A stretch of DNA of 64,000 bases, taken from positions 1 through 64,000 of the forward strand of contig JAADJZ010000016.1 in the NCBI GenBank assembly GCA_011032825.1, read 5' to 3'. Each line of letters opens with the position of its first letter. The stretch's first letter is position 1. Source of the stretch: Massariosphaeria phaeospora (Eukaryota; Ascomycota; Dothideomycetes; Pleosporales). The position numbers and the translations under genes are program-made. The notes below the pieces were generated by a model, which worked only from the letters and a program-made list of their open reading frames with translations, did no database searches and was not told the DNA's origin. Below are positions 11,469 through 25,094 of this stretch, piece by piece.

Positions 11469-12378
11469 ACGTACCTCACGGGTAGTCGAGCCACACGGGT
11501 TCGCGGGACACTTTTGCCAAGCAAATTATCTAATATTATAACTTTAATACCTTTCTTAATAGTAGGCCTATTAGAATAATTTATACACTGTTTTAAAGCT
11601 CTAAGCTAGGACTTTAAAATCTACTAAAAATTACCTAAATAGGCTAAGTACTACTAGAGTTTTTAAAGTTTAAAGATAAAGAGCTCGCTTAAGCTCTATA
11701 CCTAGTATCTAGTAGAATTCTACTATAATAAACTTTTATATTCTAAAATATTCTTATTTATACTATATATTAAAGTACTAGAGAGTTTTATAGCGTGTAG
11801 CCTAAGATTAAAGCTACTAGATAGGTTAGAAAGTAGTTTACTTTCTTTATACTAGCTAAGTATAAATATCTATATATAACTATTAAAACCTAATGTAAAA
11901 CTACTTAATAATTTAGTACTTAGTATAATTATACTATATAAGCTTTAAAAAAGTAGTATTATTTAGAGTTATAATAGTACTAATACTTTATACTTAGTAG
12001 GTTTTATATATAAACTCTAATTCTATCTAATAGCTTTGATTCTAAGCTATATACTATATAACTTTCTAGAACTCTAACTTACAGTATAAATAAGAATATT
12101 TTAGAATATAAAAGTTTATTATAGTAGAATTCTACTAGATACTAGGTATAGAGCTTAAGCGAGCTCTTTATCTTTAAACTTTAAAAACTCTAGTAGTACT
12201 TAGCCTATTTAGGTAATTTTTAGTAGATTTTAAAGTCCTAGCTTAGAGCTTTATAACAGTGTATAAATTATTCTAATAGGCCTACTATTAAGAAAGGTAT
12301 TAAGGTTATAATATTAGATAATTTGCTTGGCAAAAGTGTCCCGCGAACCCGTGTGGCCCGACTACCCGTGAGGTACGT
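11469..12378. mobile_element. 910-bp foldback (snapback) element in E0
   Basis: The ends ACGTACCTCACGGG / CCCGTGAGGTACGT are flanked by TA at 11467-11468 and 12379-12380. The first ~300 bp and last ~300 bp are almost perfect inverted copies. The central ~310 bp is a weaker inverted repeat, so the whole element could form a long hairpin. It has no ORF. The TIR begins with two 17-bp modules like those of the Fot1 elements nearby, so it was probably mobilised by such a transposase. Confidence 0.85.
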
Positions 12379-12406
12379 TATATTAAAAAAAATTTAAAAA
12401 AACATA

Positions 12407-14270
12407 ACGTACCTTACGAGTTCGTGCACTACACGAGTTCGTGCATTACTTTTGCCAAGCTCCTACCAAAACCACTTTATTTTAGCGCAAAACAGCTTAC
12501 TTTAGCTCTGTGTAGAGTAATATAACACAAGATATTATTTAAAGTTTACTTTTACTACTTGCTTACACGTACGCGCGTTGTGCTTAGCTTAATAACACTG
12601 TTTACACTATTTTTAAAATAGTTCACCTACTTTAGCGCGCACTTGCGTTTTTAGCTTTTTTTTATTACTACGCGCTCTAAACTTTTTTAGAGTAGTTAAA
12701 CAAGCTTTATTTTTAACTATTATAGTTTTTTCTACTTAAACCTGCTTTCTTTTATGCGATTTACGTTGCGTAGCAGCTTTATTTGCTATCTTTAGCTTAG
12801 CTATTTTTTATTGCGCTAACACTAGCTTGTGCGCGATAATAGCTACTTCTTTTAAAACTTTTTTAAAGGCTTTTACTATAAACGTTGGTAAGCTATTTAT
12901 ATACTTTTAAATTCTTGCTTTTACAAGCGTTAATTGCGACTCTAGTTTAAAAGTATTGCTTAAAGTTTGCAATTGCTAAAGCTTGTTGTTAATAAACAGT
13001 AGTAGTAATAAAGTACGTAGCTAAACGTTAAAAGCTGTTATAACTTGTTTTAGGTTAAATAAAACTAATCTAGCGCTTTGAAACTTTTTTTGAATATTAC
13101 TAAAAGTAATTGCTGCATTATAGACGCGTATAAAGTATAGTAAAAACTTAAGTTTTGTAATGTAAGTAATCTAGTTGCGCATGAGATTTTTAGCTTAGCG
13201 CTTGTACGCTTTTTTTAGAAAAGCAAAACAACTTACATTAGAAAGCTGCAAAAAGTGCGATAAGTGCGAAAGCATGCAAATAGTAATAATTTTGTTTTCT
13301 TTGTAGTATTGCTAGAATGCAAGCGAGTTATAGCTTTTATAGCCGTTAATTGCGAGTAGTTAGTAGCTGCTAACTACTTTTTTCTTTGTATACTTATTAA
13401 AGTGCTTTAACTACTGCAGCTTAAGTTTATTTGTTGTCTAGCTCTTTTTAGAAACTGCAATAACCTAGTTTTAAAGCAAATTCTTTTCTTTGTACTAAGC
13501 AAAAAGGTAATAGTAGCTCTTAAAAATAATAAAAAGTAAAATAGCTTACTTTATTGCGTTGATGCTTTAGATAACTGTTGTTTACTTTCTATTGCTTTGC
13601 TATATTGCCTTTAGCCGTTCTTGTTTCTCTAAAGTAGTAACAACTGCTTTAGTTAATATCTAGCTTATTATAAAGCTTATTTTGTTAAAGTTGTACGTGT
13701 TTACATTCTAGATACTATACTTAGCTTTTATGTTAGCTACTAAGCGAAACTAGCTCTAAATAATCTTAGAATTCTTGCAAAGCGCTTTTTTGTAATTGTA
13801 CTTGCAATTGAATTTTATTGTAAACTCAAAGCAGTGCATAACCTACGTACTAGGCTAGTTTAAACTAATCTAGCTTAGATTGCGCTTTGCGCGCAAGGAA
13901 TTGGCTATATTAGCTATAGCTGCGAGTTTAAAAAGAAATTCGCGCGATATAAGCTTAAGTATATACTTAACAACTACGCTCTTCTTAGTCTTTGTTAGAT
14001 TCTTTAATTTAAGCTAGTAATCTACTTGTAAAGTCTATTCTACGCGTTAGTAGCTTAGTGTTAATTAATCAACGTTGTAGATAGCTGCAGCGCGTTGCTA
14101 AAAAAGTATTGCGTTTTGTTTAAAAGCTTAAAAAGCAAGCTGTATTTAACGTTCTTTAGAAAGTTCTATTTAGTATTGTTGTTAAAGCATTACGTAGAAA
14201 GTAGAGTTTAGTAAAAGCTTAGCAAAAGTAATGTATAAACTCGTGTAATGCACGAACTCGTAAAGTACGT
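12407..14270 (-). mobile_element. Fot1/pogo-like element E2 (1864 bp), RIP-degraded
   Basis: The inverted ends ACGTACCTTACGAG / CTCGTAAAGTACGT are flanked by TA at 12405-12406 and 14271-14272. Each TIR has two 17-bp repeats (ACGAGTTCGTGCACTAC and a variant). The transposase lies on the minus strand. Degraded DDE_1-type sequence is readable around 13280-13480. No open frame of useful length remains. Confidence 0.85.
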
Positions 14271-14272
14271 TA

Positions 14273-15775
14273 ACGTACCTAACGAGTTAGCAAGCTACAC
14301 GAGTTAGCAAAACACTTTTGCTAAGCTTTTACTAAAACTACTTTTATTTTAGCGCAAAATAGCTTACTTTAGCTTTGTATAGTAGAATACAATATAAAAT
14401 ATTATTTAAAGTTTACTTTTGCTATTTGCTTATACGTACGCGCGTTATGCCTAGTTTAATTGCATTGCTCGTAGCGCTTTTAAGTTAGCTTACTTTTTTT
14501 AGCGCGCACTTGCGTTTTTAGCTTTTTTTTATTACTACGCGCTTTAAAGTCTTTAAAAGCAGCTAAACAAGCTTTATTTTTAACTATTAAAGTTTTTTCT
14601 AGTTAAACCTGCTTTCTTTAATGCGTTTTACGCTGCGTAGCAGCTTTATTTGCTACTTAAAGCTTTGCAATTTCTTTTTGCGCTAACACTAGCTTGTGCG
14701 CAATAATTGCTACTTTTTTTAAAACTTTTTTAAAAGCTTTTACTATAAACGTTAGTAAGCTATTTACATACTTTTAAATTTTTGCTTTTACAAGCGTTAA
14801 TTGCAACTTTAGTTTAAAAGTATTGCTTAAAGTTTGCAACTGCTAAAGCTTATTGTTAATAAGTAGTAGTAGTAATAAAGTACGCAACTAAACGTTAAAA
14901 GCTGTTATAACCTGTTTTAAGTTAATAAAACTAATCTAGCGCTTTAAAACTTTTTTTGAATATTACTAAAAGTAATTGCAGCATTATAAGCGCGTATAAA
15001 GTATAGTAAAAACTTAAGTTTTATAATGTAAGTAATTTAGTTGTGTATAAAATCTTTTAGCTTAGCGCTTGTACGCTTTTTAAAAAAAGCAAAACAACTT
15101 ATATTAAAAAGCTATAAAAGTGCGATAATTGCAAAATATATAAATAGTAATAATCTTGTTTTTTTTGTAGTATTGCTAGAATTTAAGCGAGTTGTAGCTT
15201 TTATAGCTGTTAATTGCGAGTAGTTAGTAGCTGCTAACTACTTTTATTTTTGTATGCTTATTAAAGTGCTTTAACTACTTAAAATTAAGTTTATTCGTTG
15301 TTTAGCGTTTTTAGAAACTGTAATAATTTTGTTTTAAAGCAAGTTATTTTCTTTATACTAAGCAAAGAAGTAGTAGCAGCTTTTAAAAATAATAAAAAGT
15401 AAAATAGCTTAACTTATTGCGTTGATGCTTTGAATAGCTGTTGTTTACTTTTTGTTACTTTGCTGCACTGCCTTTAGCTATTTTTATTTCTCTAAAGCTA
15501 TAACAACTACTTTAGTTAATATCTAGCTTATTATAAAGCTTGCTTTATTAAAGTTATACGTATTTTTATTTTAGATATTGTACTTGGCTTTAATATTAGC
15601 TACTAGGCTAAACTAGTTTTAAATAACTTTTAAATTCTTGCAAAGCGCTTTTTTATAATTGTACTTGCAATTAAACTTTATTGTAAACTCAAAGCAGCGC
15701 TTAACTTACATACTAAGCTAGTTTAAGTTAACCTAGCTTAGATTGCGCTTTACGCGTAAAGAATTAGCTATATTA
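14273..15775 (-). mobile_element. Fot1/pogo-like element E3, truncated
   Basis: It starts at the TA shared with the right end of E2 and closely follows the E2 sequence base for base up to about 15775. There element A begins. The missing ~360 bp, including the transposase start and one TIR, is not found after element A, so E3 lost that end. Its left TIR belongs to a different subfamily from E2 and matches E5. Confidence 0.8.
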
Positions 15776-17394
15776 TATAAAGCTAAGTAGTTTTACGTAT
15801 TTGTTTCTTTTTTATTAATAGCTACTATAGGCTACAATAGGCTAGATTAGTTACGTACAAAGCTTTTAAAAGTACCTCGTACTAAATTGCTACTAAAACA
15901 GCAATTCGCTTTTTTACACAAATAGTTATAGTATTTTCATTACTATACTATTAATCTGTTTTAAGTGTTATGAAACCTACGATTAAACGTAGTTTTACAT
16001 TCAAATTACTTTATTAAAATACTTTTAATAAATCGATTACTTCGTTTACAATATTTAGTTTATTTAACAATTAAGCTACGTTGCTTCTAAGACACTTAAA
16101 TAAAAGTTTTATTATGCAATTAAGCACTTCTTAACTTCTAGTTGTAAATAAAATTAAATAGAATAAAAATGCTAACGTACTTTACGAGTTCGCTGCCTAC
16201 ACGAGTTCGCTGCCTACTGAATTTTACTAAAGAAAATCAATAATCTAGAGCTTAATAACTCTTAACCTACTTAATAAAATTCTCTAAAATTTTTACTACT
16301 AAGCCGCATCTATATAAACTTTTAGATTCCTAGATTACTAAGCTACAACTGTAGTATTTAAAAAGTTATTAAAGAAAAGCTTAAATTATCTGTGCGCTCT
16401 AAGCTATCTACTCTTCTAGACTAGCTAGAGCTTAGTAATCTTAGAACTAGAAAGTTTATATATACAGAAATAATATATTAAATTTTTAGAGAATTTTATT
16501 AAGTAGGTTAAGAGTTATTAAGCTCTAGATTATTGATTTTCCTTAGTAAAATTCAGTAGGCGGCGAACTCGTGTAGGCAGCGAACTCGTAAAGTACGTTA
16601 ATAAAAAAGTTTAAATTAGTAATAGTGCTAACGTTTTAGAGCGTAGTTGCGCTTTTAGCGCTAAACTAAGCTAGAATAACCTAGTTTGCTTCAAAAAAAA
16701 TCTCAACACTTTACTTTTAAACAAAAAGAATAACAACGCACTATTAAAGCTCTCTACAAAGCAAGCTCTTAACAAGATAAAAACTTAGTACTAGAATAAG
16801 CAAAACTATACAGAACTTATTCGCTTTAAAGCGTTAAAGGTTTTATACTAAAACAAAAACAAAATAGCACTTGCTAAAGCTATTAGGCAACTAGTTGCGC
16901 TACTACTTGCTTGAACTATTTCTAACTAAGTTAATTTGCCTCGCTTTAAGCTACTGCACTACTATTTAAAAAAAAATTGCGCAAACTACAACTAATAAGT
17001 TTGCAATTGCAAAAGCTACTACACAAAACGCTTCAACTTCTTTAGCAAACTTTAAAAAGTTTTTTTTAAGTTAACGTACGTTACTAAAAACCTTTGTACG
17101 CTTTTACAAACCTATAAAATTTATAAAAAAATACGATTTTTTTTATAGTTTTCTACTTAAGCATTGCTTAAAGTGTAAAACTACGTTTAATCGTAGGTTT
17201 AATAACACTTAAAATAGATTAATAGTATAGTAATAAAAATAGTATGTTCGTGTAAGAAAAACGAATTGCTTTTTTAGTAGCAATTCAATGCGAGGTACTT
17301 TTAAAAGCTTTGCAAGAAACTAGTCTAGCTTGTTATAATCTATAGTAGCTATTTATCAAAAGAAAACAAACGCGTAAAGCTACTTAGCTTTATA
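15776..17394 (+). mobile_element. Element A: ~235-bp inverted ends, non-autonomous, carrying a nested MITE
   Basis: The ends TATAAAGCTAAGTAG and its complement start inverted repeats of about 235 bp (15776-16009 and 17160-17394). Without the MITE at 16175-16598 the element is about 1.19 kb. No protein is readable. A second copy lies inverted at about 31955-32933. There only one of the two inverted ends is present and the other side runs into Gypsy sequence, so the class is uncertain: a MULE-type MITE or rearranged LTR-retrotransposon ends. Confidence 0.6.
16175..16598. mobile_element. Snapback MITE, copy 1 (424 bp)
   Basis: The inverted ends ACGTACTTTACGAG / CTCGTAAAGTACGT are flanked by TA at 16173-16174 and 16599-16600. 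Each end has two 17-bp modules (ACGAGTTCGCTGCCTAC). The first and last ~130 bp are inverted copies. The related sequence at about 32550 lacks the insertion and has a single TA, an empty site for this family. Confidence 0.9.
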
Positions 17395-18943
17395 TATTTT
17401 TTTTTCTAAAAGCTCGAACGTTTTGTAAGCTAACTTCGTTTGAATTTCTTTAATAGAAGCTTATATAAGCTATTTGTAAAGCAGAATAACTTTTTAAAAC
17501 TCTATACTAATGCTTCGAACTAGTACAAACTTAAGTAAAGTTAAAGTAAAAAAGTAGTAAAGTTTTTTTTAGTAAAGCTAGCGGTAAAGTGTACTGCTAG
17601 CAGAATCTAGTAAATTTTTAGCCTAGCGGCGAGTGCTACCTATAGTTCTTTTATAGCTCGTACTAGCTCTTTTTAACTTTTATTCTTACATTAACTTCGC
17701 TAAATTCTTAGATTTGAAAATTAGTTAACGTTAGAATAAGTAAGTTGATTTAGGTTATAATAAGCTATTGTAGAGTGTTTAGTAGCTAATAGTATAACTA
17801 GCAGTTTTTTTTTTGTATATTAGCTTGCGTTAGCTTTTTTTAGCTGCTTTAATTCTTTACTAGCTAATATAAACATTACTAGAGTTAGTAATAACATTCT
17901 AGACAATAGCAACTTTATAGTGTACTTTTGCGCGCGTTGCGTTGCGTTCTAGAGCAATAGAAAGTACTATTACTTAAGCTAAGTAAAATGCTGCATGCTT
18001 ATTGTTAACAACTTTAACAAGCGTTTATACTAAAAGTAAATTGTTAAAAACAACAAAAGCGAAAAGCATAGATATCTAAAATGCTTCTAGTATTTTAATA
18101 CAAACTAAAACTGCTATTTAGTGCGTATCTAAACTTGTTAAAAGCGTTATAAACTATTTTGATTTTATATAAAGTACTAGAAAAGCTTTAAATTAAGTTG
18201 AAAAAAGTTGTGCTCGCTTTAAAGAAAGTTCGCAACAAGAGTTATTTTGTAGTTGTTTTTAACTTTGCTTACAAGCTTCTGTTCCTTAGCGCGCTTAAAA
18301 CTAAAAAAAAAGTTTCCAAAACTTTTCGCTAGTTCAAACCGTATACTAACAATAAAATAGAGTTTGCTATAATAAAAATAAGTAGAACTTGCAAAGACAT
18401 TTTTAAAATACTTAACAAGTATATGTTATAACTTCTTAGAGTATAGCAAAGTGCTAATTTAGTTTTTAGTTGCTAATATGCTTTCTATAGCGCGCACTTC
18501 TACTTGCACAATAAATTTACTAACTTTAATAAAAGTTCTAATACTAAAGTTAAGCTAAATAGTTGCGTTTGTACTGTTAAAGCTACTGCTTTTTAGTAGA
18601 AGTATTTTAAGTAGTTGTTTAACTAGTTAGTAGTAGCAAAGCTCTAAAAGAATGTTAAGCAAGCTAATACTTTGCGTAAAAAAGTATGTTAGCTTATTAT
18701 AAGCTACTATAACTTGTATTAACATATTCTAGTCTAAGAAAGCTTGCGTTGTTATTAATTTAGTAGCTAAAAAAAATTGCGAGCGCGCTTAGCTTTTTGC
18801 GAATCTTGCTAACGCAACTGCAAAGCGTGCAGTTAAAAAAAACAAAGTGCAAAAAAGTGTGCTTACAAAAAAAATTAAGTTACTTATAGCAAAGTTTATA
18901 AACTTTAGCTAAAAAGTTATAAGTAGCTTAGTAGTTTCTAGCT
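17395..18943. other. AT-rich, RIP-like sequence, no recognisable element
   Basis: About 1.5 kb rich in TA with many stops in all frames. I recognise no domain, LTR or TIR. It is probably old repeat debris. Confidence 0.5.
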
Positions 18944-19229
18944 AAAAAAAATCGCCTAGAAAAGCAAGTTCTAGATAAAGAATGTAATAAATTCAATAGA
19001 GTTTATCTACAGCGCGAATAGAAAAGCTCTATATACTTTATAGTTAGTTAGCTTTCGAAATACCTACGAAGCGCTTTTAGAAGCTATATAAAAACTTAAT
19101 ACTACAAAGCTTTCGTTAACTAGAAACTAGCAAGGCTTTTTTATGTATCGTCGAAGCTATTACGTACAGCGTTAATAGCTACTAAAATTCTACAATTAAA
19201 GCTTTTTATTAGGCTTCTAGCTTATTACA
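18944..19229 (-). repeat. LTR of Gypsy 1 (3' LTR of the minus-strand element)
   Basis: Direct repeat of 25095-25380. The differences are mostly C/T and G/A. Confidence 0.8.
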
Positions 19230-21512
19230 TAAGCTTTTTTTTGTAACTTATAGTAAAAGCAGTTTTTTTTGTGTCGTTATTAGCGATATTTTTAGAAAGC
19301 CTGCTTTCGTTCTAGCGTTCTTGCTAAAAGCGTGCCGTTTCGAAAGTTTTTTAGCAATTTCCTATTGGTGTTCTAGTAAGCTGCCGAAAATTCTTGCTAA
19401 GTAAATAAAGCTTTTGTGTTTTTAAGTTCTAGCGCTAGTTTCTATATAAGCTAGTTATAGCTAGTTTATTTAACCTAATATTCTAGCTTTTAGCTTCTTT
19501 TGACTTTTTTCTAGCGCTCGCTAGTAATGCGCTTAACTAGCTATTCTTGCTCGCTTTCTACGGTAACGCTTTCTAAGCGCTAATCGAATATTGTTTAGCT
19601 TTTCAAAAAATTGTCTACTACGAGTCTAAGCTTATTTATTGAAAATATTAAATTTATCTTTAGTAGAGTATTCAAAATAATATTGTCTAGGAATTTAACT
19701 TCTAGAACTGTATACTTGCTATTTTTCTAGTTAAGTTTTTTACTTAAGCGCTTATTAGAAATGTATTTGCTATACTGCAACTAAACTTTGTTTTCTACTT
19801 AAAGCAAAAGCGCTTTTTTTTTATGTTAATTTGCTTATTTTTCTTGCTTCTATTAGGCCTTCGCTATAGCAGCTTGCGCGAAGTTAATAACTTTTTTTAT
19901 TTTTTTAGCTATTTCTGCTGCGCTTTGCTTGAAGTTCAAAGTTGCTTAGTAAAACGTGTTCGCTTTTTTCTTTGCTTAAAGCTAAATTAAGTTTATTTTA
20001 TAGCTATGCTGCAAAAAGAAAGAGCTTACTTTTGTTAACACTGCTTTTTGTTTTTAAATTGCAATTTGTACGATAGAGTATAGCTGCGCTTAGTTTTTTT
20101 AGTTTTAGTTTACAAACAGTTTTAAAATAGTTTTAATTATTAAATTTGCTTTTTTTGTAGCTTCGTTAGTTTCTAAGTAAAAAGCTGTAGATAGCTACTT
20201 TACAATTTCAAGCTTTTTGCAAAGCGTTTTTCAGAATTTACTTACAAATTGTGCTTTTTAGTTGAAAACAATAGCGTTAGAAAGCTAGTAGTAAGCTACT
20301 ACTTTTTCAATAAATACCTTTGCTACAGTTGCTGCGTTAATTTTCGCTATAGAGATTAAGATTATATCTTTGCTTAATTAGTTCGTAATAACTAGTAGGT
20401 TTGTACATTCGTTGCTTTCTAGCAGGTTTGTAATAAAATCTATAAACAATTCTTTTTAGATTCTATCTAAAACAAAGAGTAAACGAAAAAAGCTACTTTT
20501 TATTTTTCGCTATAGTTTTGCTCGTTTACACGCATCGTAGTTAGCAATGTACTATCAAATATCCAAGCTTATTCTTAGCTAGAATAAATTTCTTTTGAGA
20601 ATATTGTAAGTATTCTTTTTGCTAGAGTGTTTTGCAATAAGCGAGTTGTAAGCTCTAAAAATTAATCTAGTACGCAGTTAATACGTTTTCGGCACTTATT
20701 TCTTTTTTTAATAAAGAAGCGCGTTGTTTTTGATAGCGTAGTTTGCTAAAAACGCTTTTAATTAAAAGCTTAAAAGAAACTTCTTACGAGTACTTTTTTT
20801 AGTCTAGCTTTTTTTTACGGCCTTTAAGGCTTTCTAGTACAAATTGTTTTTTTAAACTTTTTTATTTTAAAGTTTATCTAAAGACAGCTTTTTTGTATTA
20901 TTCTTAGAATTGTTTTTTGTACTAGCATTTTTTTTTCGTTTAGCAGCATTTTGTTTAAAACTCGCAGCATTTTGCTTTTTAAAGCTTGCACTTTTAACCT
21001 AAAAAAAACATTTTGCTTTGAAACTTTCGCTACATTTGTCTTGTAGAAAGCATTAAGCTTACTAGCGAGTTTATTTAGCGTTAGAACTAAAGTACTATAG
21101 AGCAAGAACGCGCAAATTACGCTTAAAGTTTTTTTTGTAATGTTATTCTTGTTTAACACACTAGTTAGTTTGGAAAGTTAGAATTTACAGCTTTTCAGCC
21201 GAACATTGTTTTAATTTTAAAAGAAATTTTGCTTTTTTTGTAAAAAAGCGTTTGCTTTTTTATTAGCTACTTTAGAGCGGTACACAAACTCTAGGTTGTA
21301 TTTAAAAAAAAATTTGCTTAGCAAACATGTTGCTTTGTTAGTAATCTCGCTGTAGTAAAGTACAAAAAGTTTTTGTAATTAGTGTAAATTGTAATCTTTA
21401 GTACTACTTTAAGCTTTGCTTTTTATTTAGTAATGCATTTAATTACTACTAATAATTTTTTGTTGTAAATAGTGTAGTTAAACTTTGCAAGTAATATTTT
21501 AGCAAAGTAGTA

Positions 21513-21953
21513 ACGTACTTTACGAGTTCGCTGCCTACACGAGTTCGCTGCCTACTGAATTTTACTAAGGAAAATCAATAATCTAGAGCTTAATAACTCT
21601 TAACCTACTTAATAAAATTCTCTAAAATTTTTACTACTAAGCTGCATCTATATAAACTTTTAGATTCCTAGATTACTAAGCTACAACTGTAGTATTTAGA
21701 AAGTTATTAAAGAAAAGCTTAGATTATCTGTGCGCTCTAAGCTATCTACTCTTCTAAACTAGCTAGAGCTTAGTAATCTTAGAACTAGAAAGTTTATATA
21801 TACAGAAATAATATACTAAATTTTTAGAGAATTTTATTAAGTAGGTTAAGAGTTATTAAGCTCTAGATTATTGATTTTCCTTAGTAAAATTCGGTAGGCG
21901 GCGAACTCGTGTAGGTAGCGAACTCGTGTAGGCAGCGAACTCGTAAAGTACGT
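21513..21953. mobile_element. Snapback MITE, copy 2 (441 bp)
   Basis: Same family as 16175-16598 and nearly identical, flanked by TA at 21511-21512 and 21954-21955, inside Gypsy 1. It is exactly 17 bp longer than copy 1 because its right end has three 17-bp modules instead of two. Confidence 0.9.
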
Positions 21954-24900
21954 TAAGTTACTACTTGCTACAAGTTGTTTTTTGCTTTTTAAAAAAGCGC
22001 TTTTCTAGTAGCTATTCCTAAAGCGTTCGCTTTAATAGCAATTTTCAAATTAAAGTTAAAATAAGCTAATAATAGTTTAGATATAAACTTTTTTTAAGCG
22101 TGTTAAACGCTTCTTGTTGTTTAAGCTTTTAACAAAATTCAACGCTCTTTTCTATTAACTTTGTTAGTAGAAAAATAATTGCAAAAAAAGCGCAAATAAA
22201 CTGCTAGTAAAAGTTTGCAAAACTAACAAAGCTTTGCACTTTTTTAACTAAGACTAAAGCTTTTTATTTAAAAATTGCGCGAACTTTTTCTAGATTTATG
22301 CTAATTTCCTTGCCTACTTTAATAATAAAACTAAAGTATTTAGTTTTAGTTACTTTAAACTCGCATTTTTTAATATTAAGTTGTAATTTCGCTTTTTTTA
22401 ACTTGTTAACAACTTTTTTAACACGTTGCTAGTAGTTCTTTTAAAAACTTTTAAAGTAAATAAGTACATTATCTAACTATGCAAAAGCGTTAACGTTAAT
22501 GTAATTACGCAAAGTGTAGTTAATAAACTGCTAAAACGTACTCAAAGCGTTAGCAAAGCTAAATAAGCAAACTATTTATTCGTACAATTCAAATCTTGTA
22601 CAGAAAGCTATTTTTTCTTTGTTTTCTTTAGCAATTTAGACTTTGTAAAAGGCCTAAATAACGTTTAGCTTAGTAAACTATTTAGTCTAGCTAATTTAAT
22701 TTAGAGTTTCGTAAATTAAAAGCAGCGAGTATTGGTTTTTTTTCGTAATAGCGTTAAGCGCCTAATAGTCTACGCAAAAGCGTAGCTTTCTACTAGGTTT
22801 CTTTGCAAACAACACTAGCGCTCTAGCTTAAAAGCAACTTACTTTAATAAACTCGCAATTTAAATGCGCAGTAAGCTGCTTTTGCAAAACTAATAGTTCG
22901 TTTTTAAATATGTTATACAAAAGTTTCTATAGAACCTCTACTTTTTTTTTGTTCTTTTTAATTAGTTTGATGCCGTAGTTTATTATGCTTTGGTAAAAGA
23001 ATAATTTGTTAGCTTTAAACTACATAGACGCTGTATACTAATTTTTTATCTAGTTAAGTAGCGTTAGGCGTAGGTTAACTACTACTTTAGTTTAAAAAGC
23101 TTTCTAGATGTTCGCTATAAACGCAGCGAAAATTTTAACGCTAAAGTTTTTTTTTTTAAACTACTACATTATTATTTTAAACGCAGCTGCAAACACTTGC
23201 TAAAGCTTTTGTTTAAGCTTTTTTTCTTTCTAGCTTCGCACGCGTGTTTCGGTTAAATAAATAAAAATCAATTTTTTTGCTAAATCTAGCGTTACCTAGC
23301 TTTCGTTTATTTATAGGCGCTTTAGAATAATATCGTATTTGTTATTCTTAGTTATAACGTACGCTTAAACTATTTGTTTGTACTTATTTAAGTTTATTGT
23401 AAACTAAGTAGCTTTCGTAACTTTAACAACTTGTTCGCTAATGCTTACTACAAGCTTTTCTTTTACTAAAATACGCAAGAAATAGTTTTTTTTACAAAAC
23501 TTTTTACTAACAAAACTATAGGTAGTGCACCTAAAGTCGAGCATTGCTAAAGCAAAAATAAATTGATTAATAATTGCATGTACTGTAAGTAGTTTTCTAT
23601 TTAGCTAGCGCTAGCGAAACTTTAAAAACTTATCTAATAAAGAAACTATGTTCTTTTTCTACTACTTTTAACTACGCTATTAGTTAAAAGTGTCTAGTTT
23701 TCTAAGTTTTTAAACTCAAAAACTTTTTCAACTTTTGCCGTTGTTTTAACTAGTTTAAAAGTTGCTTTTTGAGTTGTACTAAGCTTCTTTAGAGCTGCAA
23801 GCTCGCATTTATTAAACATGTAAGTCGCTAAACTGTATTAAAAGCAAAAGTAATTCTTTTGTTATTTTGTTATTTTTGCGTTGTTTGCTTATTTAGCCTG
23901 CTTTTTTTCTTTGTTGTTAGTAGCTGCGCGAACTGCTTAGGTAGCAGCTTTAGCTGTTAGTTTCTAGTCTATAGCTTCTATATCGCTTATCGATTAATTT
24001 AGTATTATTTGCTACTAGTTGTTTGCTTTTGCGCAGTTTAGGTTTTTTTTAATTTAAGTAACTTGTTTTATTAAGTTTTAGAGTTGCTATGCTAAGAAAA
24101 CAATAACGCTAATTATTTTGTTCTATAGATTAGCGCGAAGTTTTGCTTTGTACTAGTTTTTTAATGTAGCTACGTTGCTTGTTATTTTTGCGTTGTACGC
24201 AAAGCGCATGAATTCTTTATTATACTTTTAAAAAAACATTTTTTTCTGCTTAAGAGCAAAGAGTTGGTTAAGCGCTTTCTGCGCTTGCATGTAGTTTTAG
24301 TAGTACTCGTTAAAGTACTTCTAGAACTTCTTTGCTATTTTGTTATAGTATTTTTAATACTAGGCGAGTTTAGTAGTAGCTACTTGCTTTATTAAGTAGT
24401 TGTAAATATAATCGCATAAGTTTCTAATTAGATTTTTGTTATTAAGCATTTTGTTTTTTACCTAGACTTTAAATTGTCTATAGTCTAACTTTGTTTTGTT
24501 AAACTAAGCTAGGTTAAGTATTTTGTTGCGCTTTGTAATTAGCGTAAAAGCTTTTGAAATACTAAAAAAAGTTAGCGGTATTGCTAGCGCAGCTTTTTTT
24601 TTCTTCTAAAGAATCTAAACTTAATTTTGCAGTATTTTAATAAGTGCCTAAAGTTTTGTACTTTCGTTATTAACTAGCTGCTTAGAATTTGAAAGTTCTG
24701 CGAAAACTAGCTTTGCTGCTAGTAGCTAATTGTTTGTTACCTTTTTAGGTAGTTTTGTTACAAGTTTTGCAACGAATATTTTCAAATATGTAGCTTTCGC
24801 TGCATTAAAACGAATCTCTTAAGTTTCTACATTAAGTTTGTTGTTATTTATTAGCTTTTGTAAAGCTTTTTTAATTGCTTTGCTACTTTAGCTTTTGCTT

Positions 24901-25094
24901 TCTAGCTTGCAAGCTTTTACAACTAGCATCTAAATATACTTATTCTAAGTACTATCTATCGTAGCAATTTAGTTTTAAAAACTTTTTTCGCTGCGTCGTA
25001 GAGTTTCTTGGAAGTTGCTTTTAACTTCTAAAAGTATTGTACTTCTTAAAAATCTTACGATCTTTACTGCGTAGAAATTAATTAAATTCAAATA

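Noticed and set aside
15041..15223. Open frame of 60 codons
   Set aside because: It lies inside RIP-degraded E3 on the strand opposite the transposase; chance frame.
20878..21159. Open frame of 93 codons on the minus strand
   Set aside because: Lys/Leu/Asn-rich translation of AT-rich Gypsy 1 sequence with no domain; not a gene.
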